A DNA stretch of 64,000 nt from Apostichopus japonicus (GCF_037975245.1 NC_092575.1:10012001-10076000); one strand, 5' to 3'; positions 1 through 13,473 are shown, counted from the stretch's first letter. Notes: a model not told the origin generated them from the sequence alone. Numbers and translations are program-made.

Positions 1-1181
1 TCGTTCTCCTTGATGCGGTGTCGACTTTTCTCTCTACCTGTTTCGGTTATTAAACTTACCCGCAGGCGTTTGTTCTCACTGTTTAACCATTAACAAAGGG
101 GTGTTTTTTGCTTGGTATGTGGTACAATATCACCCTCCCAGACAACCTGCTAATTTCATTTCTATAAGTTTTCTTACGTATCATAGTTCTCTAATCCATA
201 GAATATCAAACGGTCAATGTTATGTTGCCGTCGGTGAAGTCTTTTAGCTTCAGGAGTGAGGATTTTAGGATCTTTGGTTGTCGTCTGCACTGAGTAAGGA
301 ATTATATCGGATTGTGTAAATTTTGCAATAAGTATCTATAAGGTACGTGATAAGATTGTAATCTGTGTACAAGGTTACGTCTGGCCCTACATGCGGTTGT
401 ATGTAACTGGTGAATGTATACATATAATATTGTATAAAAACATGTTATTCTGCGTGTGACAGCGGAAATATTCATTTGCAATGTTTTCCCCGTATTCATT
501 ACGGAGAACTGCTTAACTGGAACAACACGTTTCCTTTTTCTTTACTTTGTCTAGATATGAATATTTGATATTTTCAGTTTCGGGGGTTTCTCATTTCGTC
601 GAAATATTGCTTTATCACGAAGATTGGATCTTGTTTGTTATACTTGTATATCAATATTGATTATAGGTATTCTATCAATATTTCGAGGCACGGAAAGGAG
701 AATACACTTAAAGACATAACGCTAGAAATAGCCAGATACTGCTAAGTTGGCAATCTTGATTCTCCACACTCGCTGAATACATTATAGTGGAACTCCAATC
801 ATAAGGACTTAGGTAAAGTACTTTATAAGAGCATTCTTCTGGCAAGGCTAACATTTGGCACCTACAGTCAGTATTTGAAATTCACAAGGTTACTTGTTCT
901 CCTACTGCATGGAGAACTAAAGGTTATACTTGTAAAATTTACAAGTTGTGCAAAATGACGGTATGACAAAGAGCCATCTTGATTGAAGCGCCCGCAGTCA
1001 TATAACATTACTGCAATAGTTTTAGTTATCTTTAGTTACATAAATATGTTATTGATTTATTGATTGATTGATTTGTTTGTTTGTTTGTTTGTTCTGAACA
1101 GACCTGAATGTCGTTGGTATCTTGGTCTACGGAGACGTCTTTATCATTCTGCCGAGTAGTGAAAAGTTGATATATATTATC
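1..1181. other. 5' flank of the Rolling-stone-like gene
   Basis: No gene recognised. A (TTTG)n stretch lies at about 1070-1092, just before the possible acceptor at 1097-1098. The promoter is not identifiable by eye. Confidence 0.6.
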
Positions 1182-1253
1182 ATGATTGTCTGTGGGTGCT
1201 GCAAGAGGCTGTCGCTGCAACATGACAATCATAAAGACTTCTGTCTACCTCAG
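1182..1253 (+). CDS. Rolling-stone-like exon 1
   Basis: A 24-codon first coding exon, ATG at 1182, ending CTACCTCAG before gtaagaa. It carries the Cys/basic leader MIVCGCCKR. The frame is open upstream to an AG at 1097-1098 (ctgaacag), so a 5' untranslated exon may be spliced in front. Confidence 0.7.
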
Positions 1254-4200
1254 GTAAGAAGAATATTTAAGAGAAATATTTATTCAACGTGTTGGGATCC
1301 ACCACCATAACCACCCCCCCCCCCGGCACCACCATCTCTCTCTCTCTCTATCCCTGTTTCTTTTCCTTACAGGATGACTTAAGGCACAAACCTAACGTTG
1401 ACTTATTGTCCGCCGTTCAAAAGCACTTCTGGCAGTTGAGGTTGTATTTCTATTCCACTTTTACTAATTAGAGAAACGATCCTTTCCACAGCTGAGGGTC
1501 ATCATTGAAAGTGGCTGGACTATATAGTCTATCATACAGACCATATAAGGTCATTTCCTCGGATTCAGCTAAACTTCAATAGAAACACGTATAACACTTT
1601 TATGGCCTCAATTGTGTAATTTACACTACAATGTTGTCTAGGTTGAATGTCATCCAAGTGTGCTTTGTTGTTCACATGAACACTTTTGGTTGAGTTATTA
1701 GAATTGGTAAAACAATGGAGTTTACATTATACCATTAGCATATTTTTAATGCTGAACAGCTATATATAGAGAAACATTTTCCAGCACTCACTTGTTTTTC
1801 ATTTTCTTGGACTTTGTCATGACAAAACTAAAACTGCGTCTAAATGTCGACCTTTTAATCTTAATCGTGATTGCGTAAGTATATACGTACTGTAGTAATC
1901 AATGTTAATTTTGTTTCTTTTGTTTCTTTAATTAAACTTAAACGGTTGAAAAAACAAACTATGCACTCTCAAATTTAAAACACTAACGCGTAGATATTAT
2001 AGTATATATCATAAAAGAAGATATTTATGTTTTACTCAGAAATAAAACTTAAACTGTCCCCTAAGAACACCAACTAAGAGACGATTTGTGTTCAGATCTA
2101 GACGGAATCAGGGGACGACGATTCCGTGGCTTACCGGTAACTAAATATTAATCACGTGACGATGGTTAACCGGGCCTTACCGTGTTGTGATAAAGTCAAA
2201 GCTAAGGTCCAGTTTAATTCGGAATCCCTTTGTAAACTTTGGCTATGGAGAGCGAAGAATAACAAAGATTACGTATAGAGCAATAATAATTCATATTTGG
2301 AAATATATAGCCTTTGGCAGTGAAGTGAAACAAGAGACGGGAACCGTTACACGATGGTTTCTACTAGTATAGAAAGTTACGTGCAATACCTGTATTTATA
2401 GGGATTTCAGGAAAACAGATACATGCCAACAATTTCTTGAGAGATGAGATTATTTACGGTAATCGTGTGGTAGGTATGATCATATTCCCGGTATATCAGA
2501 ATATAAACTTAGAATTGTTGAAAAAATTCAGGTTGGTCACCATTGGTGTCAATATTTCCTCCGTGGCTTTAAAGGGCTATTCCAGTGGCTGAAATTGATG
2601 GCTTGATGAAGATGCTGGTAATTTTCTAAACCTTTAGGTGAAAACCACATCCTCATAGTATATTATATCGCAAAGAGATGCATTTCTTTTTCAAAGTTGG
2701 TGGTAGTTTCAGATTGAACTGGCAACAGCAAAGGGCACGACGTCATCGCGTTTGAACATGTTTTGTTGGTTTTTTTCCTTTGTAATATTTGACTCACTTG
2801 TTCACAGAGGAAATGATATTTCTACCAATAAAGTTGTATTTTGATGAAATTCTACATATAGAGGGAAGCTAAACAAACATTACAATGTATCAGGTCCCAA
2901 GGATAAATCGACAAGAAGATTAAAATAGAAAATTAAAGCATTTGACGAATATTTGCCGTTATGACATTACAGGCCCCTTGCTGTGATGCATTCCAGGGAA
3001 TCACCATCTAGGGTTCAGCCAGTCAAACTAGATTCCATTCAATCAACTACATCTCAAATTAGGAACTAGATTTTTGAAGTGGGGTCTTAAACTAACAGTG
3101 TGATATATATTACTTTTACATATAAGTGTCCGGCCCACTGTCTCCTACCTTTAAGTGACCACCAGCTCACGTGATTCTTAAACTATCTTTCAGAAAAAAA
3201 TCTAGATAAGATGCAATGATGTATATATTGGTTTTTCTATCGCCATGAGAGAACCTTGACTGTGACTTTCAATAATGTATATGCTATATTGTGTTATATC
3301 ACTTAATGTTAGAGTATTTATTCTTTTAGGAGAAGTAATTAGTAGACTAGTCTACTTCGTTTCTGCGACGGGGGCAGTCAATTGTTGCCAATTTACATCT
3401 TACTAAAATACGTTGACCTTATAGAAGCCGTCATTCTTTGATAAAATGAAATTCTAAGAAAGAGCAGTAATAACATTTTCATAAGCAAGAGTGCGACGTC
3501 ATAATCGTCCTTTTTTCGTCGTATATTGGAGACGATATAGCTGATAACCGCATCATATATGGTTTACATCTATTTATGTATCTAACTGTAATAACCTGCC
3601 TGATTATGCAGTACGTAGATATTCAATACTCCGCTCTAGCAGTTTAGTACTTGCAAATACAAACACGGTTCTTGTGTTAATTCATAACAATATTCCGCAA
3701 TAAAGTACGGTAAAGTACTAGCGGTGCTTTATGACGCCTTTCTAATGATATAAGGAAATGACTTTGTATCATCAGGCTGGGATTATATGCTGATATCGAT
3801 AGGATGACATACAAATTATTGATGAAGGTGCTTCCTGCTAATCTATTTGCGTCCCATCAGTATAATGCCACACGATATTACAGCTCAACCCCACGGAATA
3901 TCATATTTTAGTAACTACAAAGAAAACACACGTTATATGAATGAAAGCATTGATGAAAATTTGATGAAGAAGAAAGAAAAACAAAATATCAAAATATAGA
4001 TAACTAGTCCTAAGAATGCGCACGCAGGTATAACATTCCATGCCATGCGATGGGGGGGGGGGGGTGTTGCGGTTACCGCTGCCAAGTTTACAACAAACGT
4101 CAAACGAACTATGAGATATGCCCGTATAATTTGTAATTAGATCACGCTATCAGTTGAAAAGAAATGTAGATTCCATGTTACGTAATTTCTAGCATACAAC

Positions 4201-6551
4201 AACCATACCATTCTAATGCTACAGCCAGATTGTACTTCTGACCTATGTCCGTTACGGGTATTGGTTACCTTTCAGCTTGAATTCAAAACTTCTGACTTTT
4301 CATTTCACTAGTTCTATCGTGTTGATTTACCACAGTATACATGCGAGAGAAAAGTGTTTAGTCTCCCTTCCAGTCGTTTGCACAATCACTTAACATGCAA
4401 CAGTCTTTTTCAAGCCATGCAGATAAAATTGTGAGTAATTTCATCCATGTCGTTGACGGAATCTGTCTCGCCAATATACAGAGCATGTATTGTAATATAA
4501 AGTCATTTAACCGTATAGGGAATGCTGAAAAGGCTGCAGTAAAAGATAGCCGCCTTTTCTCTATTGAATTCATCTCCCAAGAACAGACGCATTTAATAGA
4601 GATAATTCATCACAAAGTGTGAAATAGTGAATTGTACGACCCGATGAGTGCATTTCTTTATATCATTACACAGTACATCTTTGGCGTAAAACTGTTCAAA
4701 TTGATTTCTTTAAGAACGAATTTTGTTATGTTGTAGAACATTAGTGCCACTGTTATCAGTCGAGGTTATAAATTGCACTTTTTAGTTCTGAGACATAACC
4801 AATTGAAGAGGCGAGGCTCATATAAAGTGATTGGAATACACAGTCCAATACACCGACAATAACGTCAGTTCTTAAAATGCAACACAAAACTCTATATTGA
4901 AAACATAATTAATGACCTGAAACGACGTTTTAACAATGTGTTAACATTTTGTCAAAAAAAAAAATGTCTTGGATGTCATCCATGTGTGATGATATTCATA
5001 TGAAGTTAAATGAATATGTTTCGGTTGAAGTTATTAGAATTTACAAACTAATGGATTAACATTAAGACCAGCACTGAGCAGCCTACGTCGTCATCAATTT
5101 AGCCTTAAAGGAGCAGTCCAGGATTTAACATATTTTATTTAAAGGTGAATAAGCTGAAAATCGGTATATAGCTAGAGATATAGCACTAGCACTCATTTCC
5201 CTCCTATTTCCTTGGACTATAACATACCAAGAGTAAAATTTTGATTTTGAAGTCATCTAAGAAATTGTTTGCGATATGAGATCAGTGTTTCCTATTCACA
5301 GTGTTGTAATGAAGCAAAATGCAATCATGATTGAGGCACTATAGACAGATTCAGATTGATTAATCTTTAGTGTTACAATTATCAGAGATTTTCGTGTTTA
5401 TTAGAATTGTAATATGCCATGATTGTAGTGTGTGAAATGCAATAATTCAACATTACAGGCCCCTGGTTAAAGGTCTACGGACACCTACGAACAACATTGT
5501 CCTAATCACTCTAATAGGCATTAATCATCAAATCATGAAAATAGCTGCAACTCCCATTAAAATCCATCAAAGATTGACCAGTTTACAAGTCTTTTCTCAA
5601 GTTTAGTTTTATAACTTTTATTAATGAATAAGCATTAGCTAATTATGCACATTGATGATGTAAAGAGAATGATATGCCTAAGTTTCTGTTATGTTATCCC
5701 TTTGTTTTCACAACCTTCGTTTCAAGAACACTACAAGCACAGCTTTCTGGCATAAGGAGCATAAGTTTTTGAAATTTTTTTTTTTCTTTGAAAAAAAGGA
5801 ACATCACATTATTCAAATGATATTTGTGGGCTTGTAATTAGGGATTAACTTATTAAGGCCTAAACTAAGAAATTTTGATGAGCGCAACATAGGTTGCACA
5901 TATTTAATGAATTTCCCAGATTTATCAAAACTTCAAATGTGTGTATCTTGTAAACGAAAGAGCTTGTCAAAAAATTGTCGCCAGATTTTGAATGCGATTA
6001 TCACACACAACAAATGTACTGAATTTGGGGCAAATTGGATACGTGTAGTACTTTAAGCTGTCATGAACTCTGTTGAACAATAAACTTGCTTGCAACTTGA
6101 CCAAGGACAAAGAATATAAGGCCTACATCATCAACTGGTCCGTGTTAACAAAAACACTGAAATATGGATAGGCTTCAGATTACCTTCAAGATTTAACGGT
6201 GTCTTTTACTCCATTTAATTAAATTTAAAGGACATGTTAACAAATATGAAAGACTGGCATGATAGAATGCCCTAAGGAAATAGAACTTGTATAAAACAGT
6301 AAATGGATTTTGACCCAGTAAGTATGCCTGATATGACAAATGCACTAAATATCTATTAAAATGGTCCTTTCAGTTTATTGTAATATAAGAATCGATTTAA
6401 TCGACAAATTAAGTCGTGCCTGAATTGCCATTTCACTTTCTGTATTACGGATGACATACAATAATGTATTACGATGTTTATAAATAGGCCTTCATTAGGA
6501 TACATTAGGATATATTAGGATTAGTGAATTGTCAGGAGTTGAAAGGAAAAT

Positions 6552-6649
<98 letters not shown>

Positions 6650-9600
6650 TGCGAGGGTGGGGATAAAAACGGAGGGGTGACACTTGTATAAAGCTATTAG
6701 CAATGTTATCACATCATTGCGCGTAGACTAAATTTATAGCCTACATATGTCTCAAAATGGACTTATTCACTTATTGTAGTGTAGGACTCCCACAGCACCT
6801 ACATAGGAGTAGTGCTGCAACGCCGATCTTAGGGCCACCCCCCCCCCATACCCTCCCTCCTTTGTAGAAGACTGCATCCGTCGCCCCTGTGCAAGGTTAA
6901 GGCTGGAAGCTTTCAACTGTTCTCGTCTTCATTTGCTTTGAAGTGCGTAATATTAATTACATAAGAGAATGAGGTGCAACAGCAGTAAAAGCGACTAGAA
7001 TGCTAATTTTACTACTTTTTTTTTTATAAAGGTCAATTATTGTGTCTCACGGGCATGATCATACGGCGGTCCATATTTCGTCTCTAACAATGTTTGTTAT
7101 TAGGGATTATAGGATCAGACTATATTTATATGTATGTAACACAATATCTCGTATGCACAATACAGATAATAGAAAGTCGCGGTTTCCAAACCAATAACAA
7201 AAGTATGGTTTATAAAATCTTCAGTAAGTTCACGTCACCCCTGTGCACACATAAAGGGAGAAAGAAATGGGGGAAAAAAAGAGAACAGAGGAAATATATC
7301 AAACTGCGAAAAGCCCTACATTCGTAACTTAACACCTGCCGTTTATGTTCCTTGACACAGTTAAACAGTCGCCAATAACATGACCGACATAATTATTACA
7401 AACTACTTCTATACTTAAACAGTCGCCAATAACATGTCCGACTTAATGATACCAAACTACTCCTATACTTACACGTGTACTGGGAACGAATAACACCAAT
7501 CAAATGATTCATTATTTATTATTACATTTGTTAACCCCATAATTTGACCGATGCCCACACTGCATTCTAAGAAAGTCGATAGTTTCGTTACTCGACCGGT
7601 TAATGATTTTACAAGACACAAGGGTAAAAAATGAAACCTACTATATAGATATTTAATATGTGAGAGATTAGGATGGACTGCCAACGACATGACGCGGACA
7701 TATATATTATCCGCCCCTCAGTAGTAATCAGCATGTCTCGCAATGGATTGTGGGATAATAATCAGGTTGAAGTTACTGACTGACACAGCTCAGCGGGTTT
7801 GCAGTAACTCATCCTCTTTCTTCACTTACAATTACTGATAGAATTCACCATGATGTCAAACTACACAACCGCTGTGCAAGAAAGATTAAATAATTGATAT
7901 GCACTAAGAGTATGTTTGGCTGGGAAAAGGAATTCAAATCGAAATGGTTTTCCCGCCTTTTTTAAAGCATTTCTCAATCACCGTAGCAGTATTAAGTTGA
8001 AGAAGTGGACTAAATAATGTTGATATTTCCCTCGTTCTTAACCCAACCGCCCGCCCATATAGGTGTCAAAGTTAGCATCACACAACTAAAGACGGTCATG
8101 CTGAAAGTATGACGTTACTATATTACGTCACTAAAGTACATTATAACTTAAAATCCAGTCATATCTAATATTTCTGCCAGCGTAAGTTGTCTTTTTTTTG
8201 TGAACAGGTCATAATTTGGTATTTAAAATACTTTTTGATATTAATTCAGACAACTCAAATCACTATTGATTTTATTTTATTATTTCTTCTTATTATTTGT
8301 TATTTTCTTCTCATCAGTGGAGATTTACCCCTCTTCCAGTCTTCTTAATATTCCGCATAATCGAAGCTGTGGTGCTGACAGCTGGTTTCTTCTACGGGTT
8401 TGTAATCTCCGCGCAATATAACATGGGCCTCGGACAGTTCGTGTACCTTACCATATGGACATATAATATTGCTACAGTGTTCCACATATCAGCAGCTGTG
8501 TGCACTTTCACAGCGTACTGGCAAAGAATCAAGAGGCGTGTTTCCCGTCCTGGTAAGTAACGCATCTCTCATTTCCTTCTGTTTTTTCTTTACCTTGAAT
8601 AACATAAAAAGACGTCGTTATATTTATCTTTAAGAAGAAAGCAGAATAAAAATGTTGAAAAATTATCCGCAGTTGCAACAGCAATGATAACATTCATATG
8701 TTGAAAACCACTGCAAGGGTTACCTGAGTGCTTCACGTATGCGTCATTGATTTTTTATTTCTATTCATGCACGGCATCCAATCAGGCGCGAAATGATCAC
8801 AATCTCAGCCTCCAGTTAATCGCTCCCATTGTCTTACACATTAATCTCGTCACGTTCCAAGACCGCTAGAGCGAAGGTAGCAAAGACGCATGTCCTACCC
8901 ACCATATGATAGCTGATGACCTGAGCAGCGCTTTCAACTTGTGCCACCATGACCATTTAGATTTTGAGCTAGAAGAGCTCAAAGTTTAGCATAGTGCTCC
9001 CCAACCCATCTGCCAGCTCTCGCTGCGGAATCTTCTTGTTTCACCCAAGATTTTTTTAAATGCCTTAAATCACCTTGAGTCCACCAGATTTATATTTTTA
9101 GACCATCAGTAGTTTATTTCATCCTATTCAACATCCAAGCATCAAAAAAGAATGATGATGACTCATAAAATGCCCCCCCCCCCCCAACAAAAAAAAAAAT
9201 CAACACAGTAGGTCCCTTTAGGCAATTTTCTGACGGTAGTCCACAATACGATATAGATATAGGTTCTTGGTTTCGTTGAATTTAATGGATTGATGAGAAC
9301 CTGTTTTCTTTCATTCGTTCTTTCTGCATACAGATATCAGAAAAATTGTTTTGTATATTCGATTTAAAGTTAACTTCTGTATGAATTAGATCTGTTGTTT
9401 AGCGCTCTAAACGATAAACGTATACATATTCATTTATTTTTGAGGATTTCTCTAAGCCAATTGTCCTCCCAGTTTTCTCGTAGAGAAGTGGAATTTTTGA
9501 ATGATCAATTCCTGGTAAATCGGGAGGTGCATCAAAAAATGTGAGAAATAGAAAGCTAATCACGGTGAACTCTGACTAGATGAACTCAAATCACTATAAA

Positions 9601-10321
9601 ATGTCGAAATTTAACTAATCGTTCTTGAGAACACATTTCGAGTCGTGGATCAAGTAACCAGTTGTGTCTTTTTTCTCGTCTCTCAATATACATGTATTTT
9701 CTTACACGATTCACAGATGACGGCAATGGAAATTCGACAGAAAACGGAAGTTGGTTCGGAAAGGAAACAAATGGTTATGAACCACTCAACAGAATCCATA
9801 TCCCTTCTTGGTTAGCCAAAATGACGTGGTTTTGTTTTCACGTATCGCTAGCTTGGAGTCCAGTAGTTGCAATAGTTTACTGGTCCTTTCTGCACGGTTA
9901 CCTCGATCTCAATTCAAAGGGTAAAATATTTTATAATATTCAAATCCACGCAGTGCCTGGAGCAACGATGATTATGGAGCTGATATTATCTCCAGTACCT
10001 GTGAAGATGGCGCACTTCTTCTATCCGTATCTCATAGGAATCATCTATGTAGTCTTCAATCTCATTTACTGTCTTTCAGGGGCGTTGGATCCAATAACCG
10101 GAGAAAACGAAATTTATATCTTTCTGGACTGGATTGATGAACCGATGATGTGTTTACTTAGTCTTCTTGTGATATCGGTGGCTTTAATTTTCGTTTATTG
10201 TGTTCTAGTTGTCATTAATGTTGCTAAACTGAAATTTTCCCAATGGATTGATTCACATCGGGTGGAGGTGGAAAACCAAGAAGAAATGGAGATAGGTCCA
10301 TCAACTACCAATGACGTTTAA
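1182..10321 (+). CDS. Rolling-stone-family multi-pass membrane protein (3 exons)
   Basis: Joined coding exons are 1182-1253, 8318-8552 and 9717-10321 (72+235+605 nt, 303 residues plus TAA). Splice phases agree: phase 0 after codon 24 (CAG|gtaaga to ctcatcag|TGG) and phase 1 at the second junction (G|gtaagt to ttcacag|AT). The N-terminus [20 protein letters not shown] is the short cytoplasmic leader typical of Rolling-stone-like proteins. About six hydrophobic segments follow, near residues 31-55, 66-90, 134-160, 172-195, 198-222 and 240-268, with the family-like stretch [19 protein letters not shown] in the middle and a charged tail ([17 protein letters not shown]). The family is named for Drosophila rost, needed in myoblast fusion; in other animals the role is poorly known. 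Location is inferred as plasma or internal membrane. The ATG at 1182 was chosen because it leads straight into the conserved leader; an upstream open frame exists but is not family-like. Molecular function cannot be read from the sequence. Confidence 0.85.
1635..1860 (+). repeat. Dispersed repeat A, copy 1
   Basis: Clearly similar to 4970-5240. Both contain GTCATCCA(a/t)GTGTG, then ..GGTTGA(g)TTATTAGAATT.., then a block reading CACT..T..CTTGGACT. The copies are diverged and I cannot see termini. Confidence 0.6.
2570..2900 (+). repeat. Dispersed repeat B, copy 1
   Basis: Similar to 61320-61650. Shared blocks include AGGT(g/c)AAAACCA(c/a)ATC(c/t)TCATAG, AACAGCAAAGGG, CACTTGTTCACAGAGGAA / CACTTATTCACAGAAGAA, and GTATCAGGT. 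Mobile origin is likely but no terminal structure was found. Confidence 0.6.
4970..5240 (+). repeat. Dispersed repeat A, copy 2
   Basis: The partner of 1635-1860, in the same orientation. An open stretch just upstream (4395-4622) has no recognisable protein similarity and was not called. Confidence 0.55.
6552..6643. repeat. (TA)n microsatellite
   Basis: Nearly uninterrupted TA dinucleotides with a few G interruptions (tgtata). It produces spurious Tyr-Ile open frames. Confidence 0.95.
7362..7472 (+). repeat. 55-bp direct duplication
   Basis: Two adjacent copies that each begin AACAGTCGCCAATAACATG, followed by (a/t)CCGAC..AT and ..AAACTACT(t/c)CTATACTTA. They differ at a few positions. Non-coding and inside the intron. 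Confidence 0.75.
8318..8552 (+). CDS. Rolling-stone-like exon 2
   Basis: The acceptor is cttctcatcag and the donor G|gtaagtaa. It encodes the first two membrane segments ([15 protein letters not shown]... and [19 protein letters not shown]...) and ends in the basic stretch [12 protein letters not shown]. It starts in phase 0 and ends in phase 1. Confidence 0.85.
8553..9716 (+). other. Intron 2 of the Rolling-stone-like gene
   Basis: A 1.16 kb intron bounded by gtaagt and ttcacag. It contains a C run followed by an A run near 9174-9199. No other feature seen. Confidence 0.8.
9717..10321 (+). CDS. Rolling-stone-like exon 3 (terminal)
   Basis: The acceptor is acgattcacag; the split codon G+AT gives Asp. 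The exon opens with a polar Asn/Gly/Ser-rich loop with possible N-glycosylation sequons (NST, NGS). It then carries four hydrophobic segments and a hydrophilic acidic C-terminus ending at TAA 10319-10321. Confidence 0.88.
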
Positions 10322-10988
10322 ACAGTTGAATCAAATTAAGGCTGAACACTCAGGAGTAAAGAAGACTCTGGTATTAAAAGGACATTAAATTAAAATGGAC
10401 GATATTATACATAAAACACAAAATGTAGGTTAATGTGCAAGACCATGTACACACACACACACTTGCATATTCATGGCGATTTATTGGCTGATCAGCTTAA
10501 AAGTAGAGCCTATACTATCCCTCCTGCAATATTTCATATAGACATGGGTTGGTGTTTAACCAGAAACTCACCAATTACTCCAAGAATGTTGAATGAGTGA
10601 TATTTCGGCTCCTGAAATATGTTTTGTTTATCTTATAATCGGTTTAGCCTCATCTTTTGTTTTCTTTTTTATACCTATATTATATTTCATCAGGTCATTA
10701 AATCTCTCAGGGAGTTTTTTTTATATAAAAGCTTTAGAGTGGTATTAAAAAAAAAAAAATGTTTTTGTTGCCATGAAACTATGCGTAAATTCACATTTAT
10801 GCGTATTACAGAACGATCAGACTATCGATTCGCAACTACCCTGACTTTTAAATAAGTACAATGATGCCCGTGTGGTATCGTGTTTAATACCGACCTGGAA
10901 ATACATGCCTTATACATTTTCTCAACTATTACAAAACTTCTCTTAAGTATCATAGTTTCATCAATTTCTTTTGAAGGAATTCATTTTT

Positions 10989-11717
10989 GGTTCCTTGCTG
11001 GATGCTAAGGAACCTATGCAGTCAAGTTGGCGTATGTGTGCATGTGTGCGTGTGTGTGCGTCTGTGACACTTGTTTGGGGCTGCGATAACTCAACAACAC
11101 AGTGATGAATATTGGTCATAGTTGCTATGTATATATATTATAGTGAGAAGGTGTGCTTTATCATGTTTGGTGCTGACCTTATGAATATTAATGAGGTTAT
11201 GGGGTCAAGCGAAAAGTCTTTACATTGCAACAACTCAGCAACCTTACGTCGTATCAAGTTGCAGCCAAACCTGGTGTAGCCTACAGTTGTTGGTTAATAG
11301 TTGGAACATGTAGGCCATCTGGGGTCCGGAAACATACTGGACCGGCTGGACCAAAATTTATTTCCACCTCTAAAACATTTTGGGACACATTCTTTGGGCC
11401 GGAATTTGCAGGGGCCCAAAATGTTTGGGAACATTTGAGCTCACATTTTTGGGATTCAGGTTTTCTGGGGAAAATATATTTTTGAGCCACTTTGTTTGGC
11501 CAAATATTTTGGGACCATTGAGGCGCAAAATTTGATCGGGCCCAACTTTTTGGGAGGGCTAAAATTTTAAAATTGCATTAATAACTCCAGAACCTTCAAT
11601 TAGATTGTATCCGAATTGGAATACAGTTGTTGTTTAATAGCTGGTACATGTGGGCATAAATAGTATTATATTGGGTGATGACATACAACATTCTAATATT
11701 CCATTAAGCAAGGAACC
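10989..11717 (+). mobile_element. Non-autonomous TIR element, copy 1 (~729 bp)
   Basis: Starts GGTTCCTTGCTGGATGC and ends with the inverse (..GCAAGGAACC). It is alignable along most of its length with 14665-15355, sharing GCGTCTGTGACACTTGTTT, GCGATAACTCAAC and AATATTAATGAGGTTATGGG. The left end also forms a hairpin (GGTTCCTTGC..GCTAAGGAACC). No transposase frame is present. Similarity to copy 2 runs about 15 bp past the right terminus (GCCCGTT..GGGCT), so the true edge may lie slightly outside. Confidence 0.75.
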
Positions 11718-12766
11718 ATAGTGCCCGTTGGGCTATTTTTTAATCTACTTGTATTGTTACTATACTTTCAGCAATTAAAGGAATACATTTAATTTCTATT
11801 ATCTTCAGAAATTCTTTCGAGGGGAAGTGGTGATGATGAGGGACTTTTAAAGTATTATTCAATAACAAAAATATCATATCATATACCCTCGTGCATAACT
11901 GCACTATTCTTATGCGGTATGAAACGATGTAATGAATAGAGCATGCGCACTGACCAGTAATCTGTCAATTGCTTTGATTCAGTAAGTCGCATACGTACAC
12001 AGTTGCATGTTACGCAAACCGGAGTATGTTCACTGCAAGAAGTCAAAGTACTATTGTATAAAGTGTACATTTAATACGTCTTTTAATGTAGATACATTTT
12101 ATTTTTTCTGATTTTCCACTAATTGAGTTGATGCCAATGTACTGTAACATAATCATGATGTAACAGTCTAATGCTTTGACATTTGATCACAGAAAATACC
12201 AAGAATGATGTAGAGGGAACAAATTGTTTCGAATGCTTTAATCTTTGGTTGGTTGCATGCATAACATTTCAAGGTTGTCAACCTCTTATAGGTTATGGAA
12301 CTAACAATGACATAAGTTACTTAACATACGGTACTTGGACGGTACAAGTTAATGCTAATCGACTTGACAATCCAGTAGGATTGGTCTTTGGTTTCTATGC
12401 TCTAACTTGAGTAAGTTTGCTTAACATATCCCATGACATTACGATCAGTAGAGTGCACTATGCGGCGGGGGGGGGGGGGGGTTGGGGTGTGGGAGGGGGA
12501 ATGACCCTACCTCCCATCGTCATTCTGCCGGGGGAAAATTAATTTTAACCGGGATGGACAAGACGACTGCTAGGGGTGCAAAAAGCACCCATTTTCAACC
12601 CTACAAACTATAAAGAGTATTTATGAGCACAGCTTTTCTTTTAGAGCTAATTGTAGACCTAATTTAGAGCATTAAATGGAGGCCTTTCTTTCATGGGGAG
12701 GACCCCGGACTCTGGCTCTTTCTTAATCAAACGGGGGAAATTGAGTAAGCCCGATCCCCCACCCAC

Positions 12767-12814
12767 TCCCCCCCCCCCCCCGTGTCCATTTTTGACATCT
12801 TGCGCACGCCACTG
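12767..12814. mobile_element. Right end of a small TIR element (CAGTGGCGTGCGC family)
   Basis: Ends ..TTGCGCACGCCACTG; its inverse CAGTGGCGTGCGC matches the termini of the elements at 13474-13759 and 42467-42892. It is preceded by a C run. The left terminus of this copy was not located with certainty. Confidence 0.4.
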
Positions 12815-13220
12815 CCTATGATCCTCCTGATATGAAAAAAACATATGTTGGGTGCTAAGGAGAAATTGAACTTGTACAACTTAATAAGAAATTTTCTCTA
12901 CAAATAAAGGACGAGCTACACAACGGTCTAGTGGTGGTCATTGATGGGGTGGGAAAACAGTCCCTGGTCCAGCCTCTCCTATCAGAAATTGTTCCACCCC
13001 GTTCCTTCATCTGATGGACACATACAAAAATTATATGGTTTAATAACATTTTTTTTTTCAGTGGGCGAGAAGACTAAACATTTACAATGAGTACCACAAT
13101 CTCCTCAGATCCAATTTCATCTTGTTGTTCTGGTATAAATTCCTGTAAGCAATTTCTCGGTTTTCTTTTTCAGCGTCCAAAATATCCAACTACAAATTAG
13201 CTGATATTATATTCAAAGAA

Positions 13221-13473
13221 GGCTAGGCTATATAGCAACATCTGTTATATATATATATGTCTAGGCAATATAGCAATATCTGCTATATAGTTTTAGGCAA
13301 TATAGCAATATCTGTCTTATAGGTCTATGCTATATAGCAATATCTGCTATGTAGATTTAGGATATATAGCACCAACTGCTATATAGGTCTAGGCTATATA
13401 GCAATATCTGCTATGTAGATTTAGGATATATAGCACCAACTGCTATATAGGTCTAGGCTATATAGCTAGCAGC
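13221..13473 (+). repeat. 32-bp tandem repeat (TATATAGCA..CTGCTAT)
   Basis: About eight diverged units of roughly 32 bp, each with a TATAGCA(a/c)(c/t)A(t/a)CTG(c/t)TAT core. The last four alternate in two variants (..GTAGATTTAGGA and ..ATAGGTCTAGGC), giving a 64-bp higher-order unit. A further partial unit (CATCTGTTATATAG) lies at 13763-13777, after the inserted element. Confidence 0.85.

Larger units (their letters stand above)
1254..8317 (+). other. Intron 1 of the Rolling-stone-like gene, repeat-rich
   Basis: About 7 kb with no convincing exon. It holds two dispersed-repeat families (near 1635-1860 and 4970-5240; and 2570-2900), a G run near 4051-4063, a (TA)n tract at 6552-6643, a C run near 6838 and a duplicated ~55 bp segment at 7362-7472. 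A short open stretch at 1373-1471 follows a plausible acceptor but is not needed for the gene. Confidence 0.7.

Noticed and set aside
1373-1471. Open stretch after a good acceptor (ttttccttacag) just downstream of Rolling-stone exon 1
   Set aside because: It would give an unrelated C-terminus ending in TAG after about 33 codons, while splicing exon 1 to 8318 restores a full family-length protein. An alternative last exon is possible but unsupported.
12183-12410. A 75-codon plus-strand open frame preceded by ttgatcacag
   Set aside because: No recognisable domain, no partner exons and it lies in repeat-rich DNA.
13221-13473. CRISPR-like regular repeat pattern
   Set aside because: The units are contiguous tandem repeats without unique spacers, in a eukaryotic genome.
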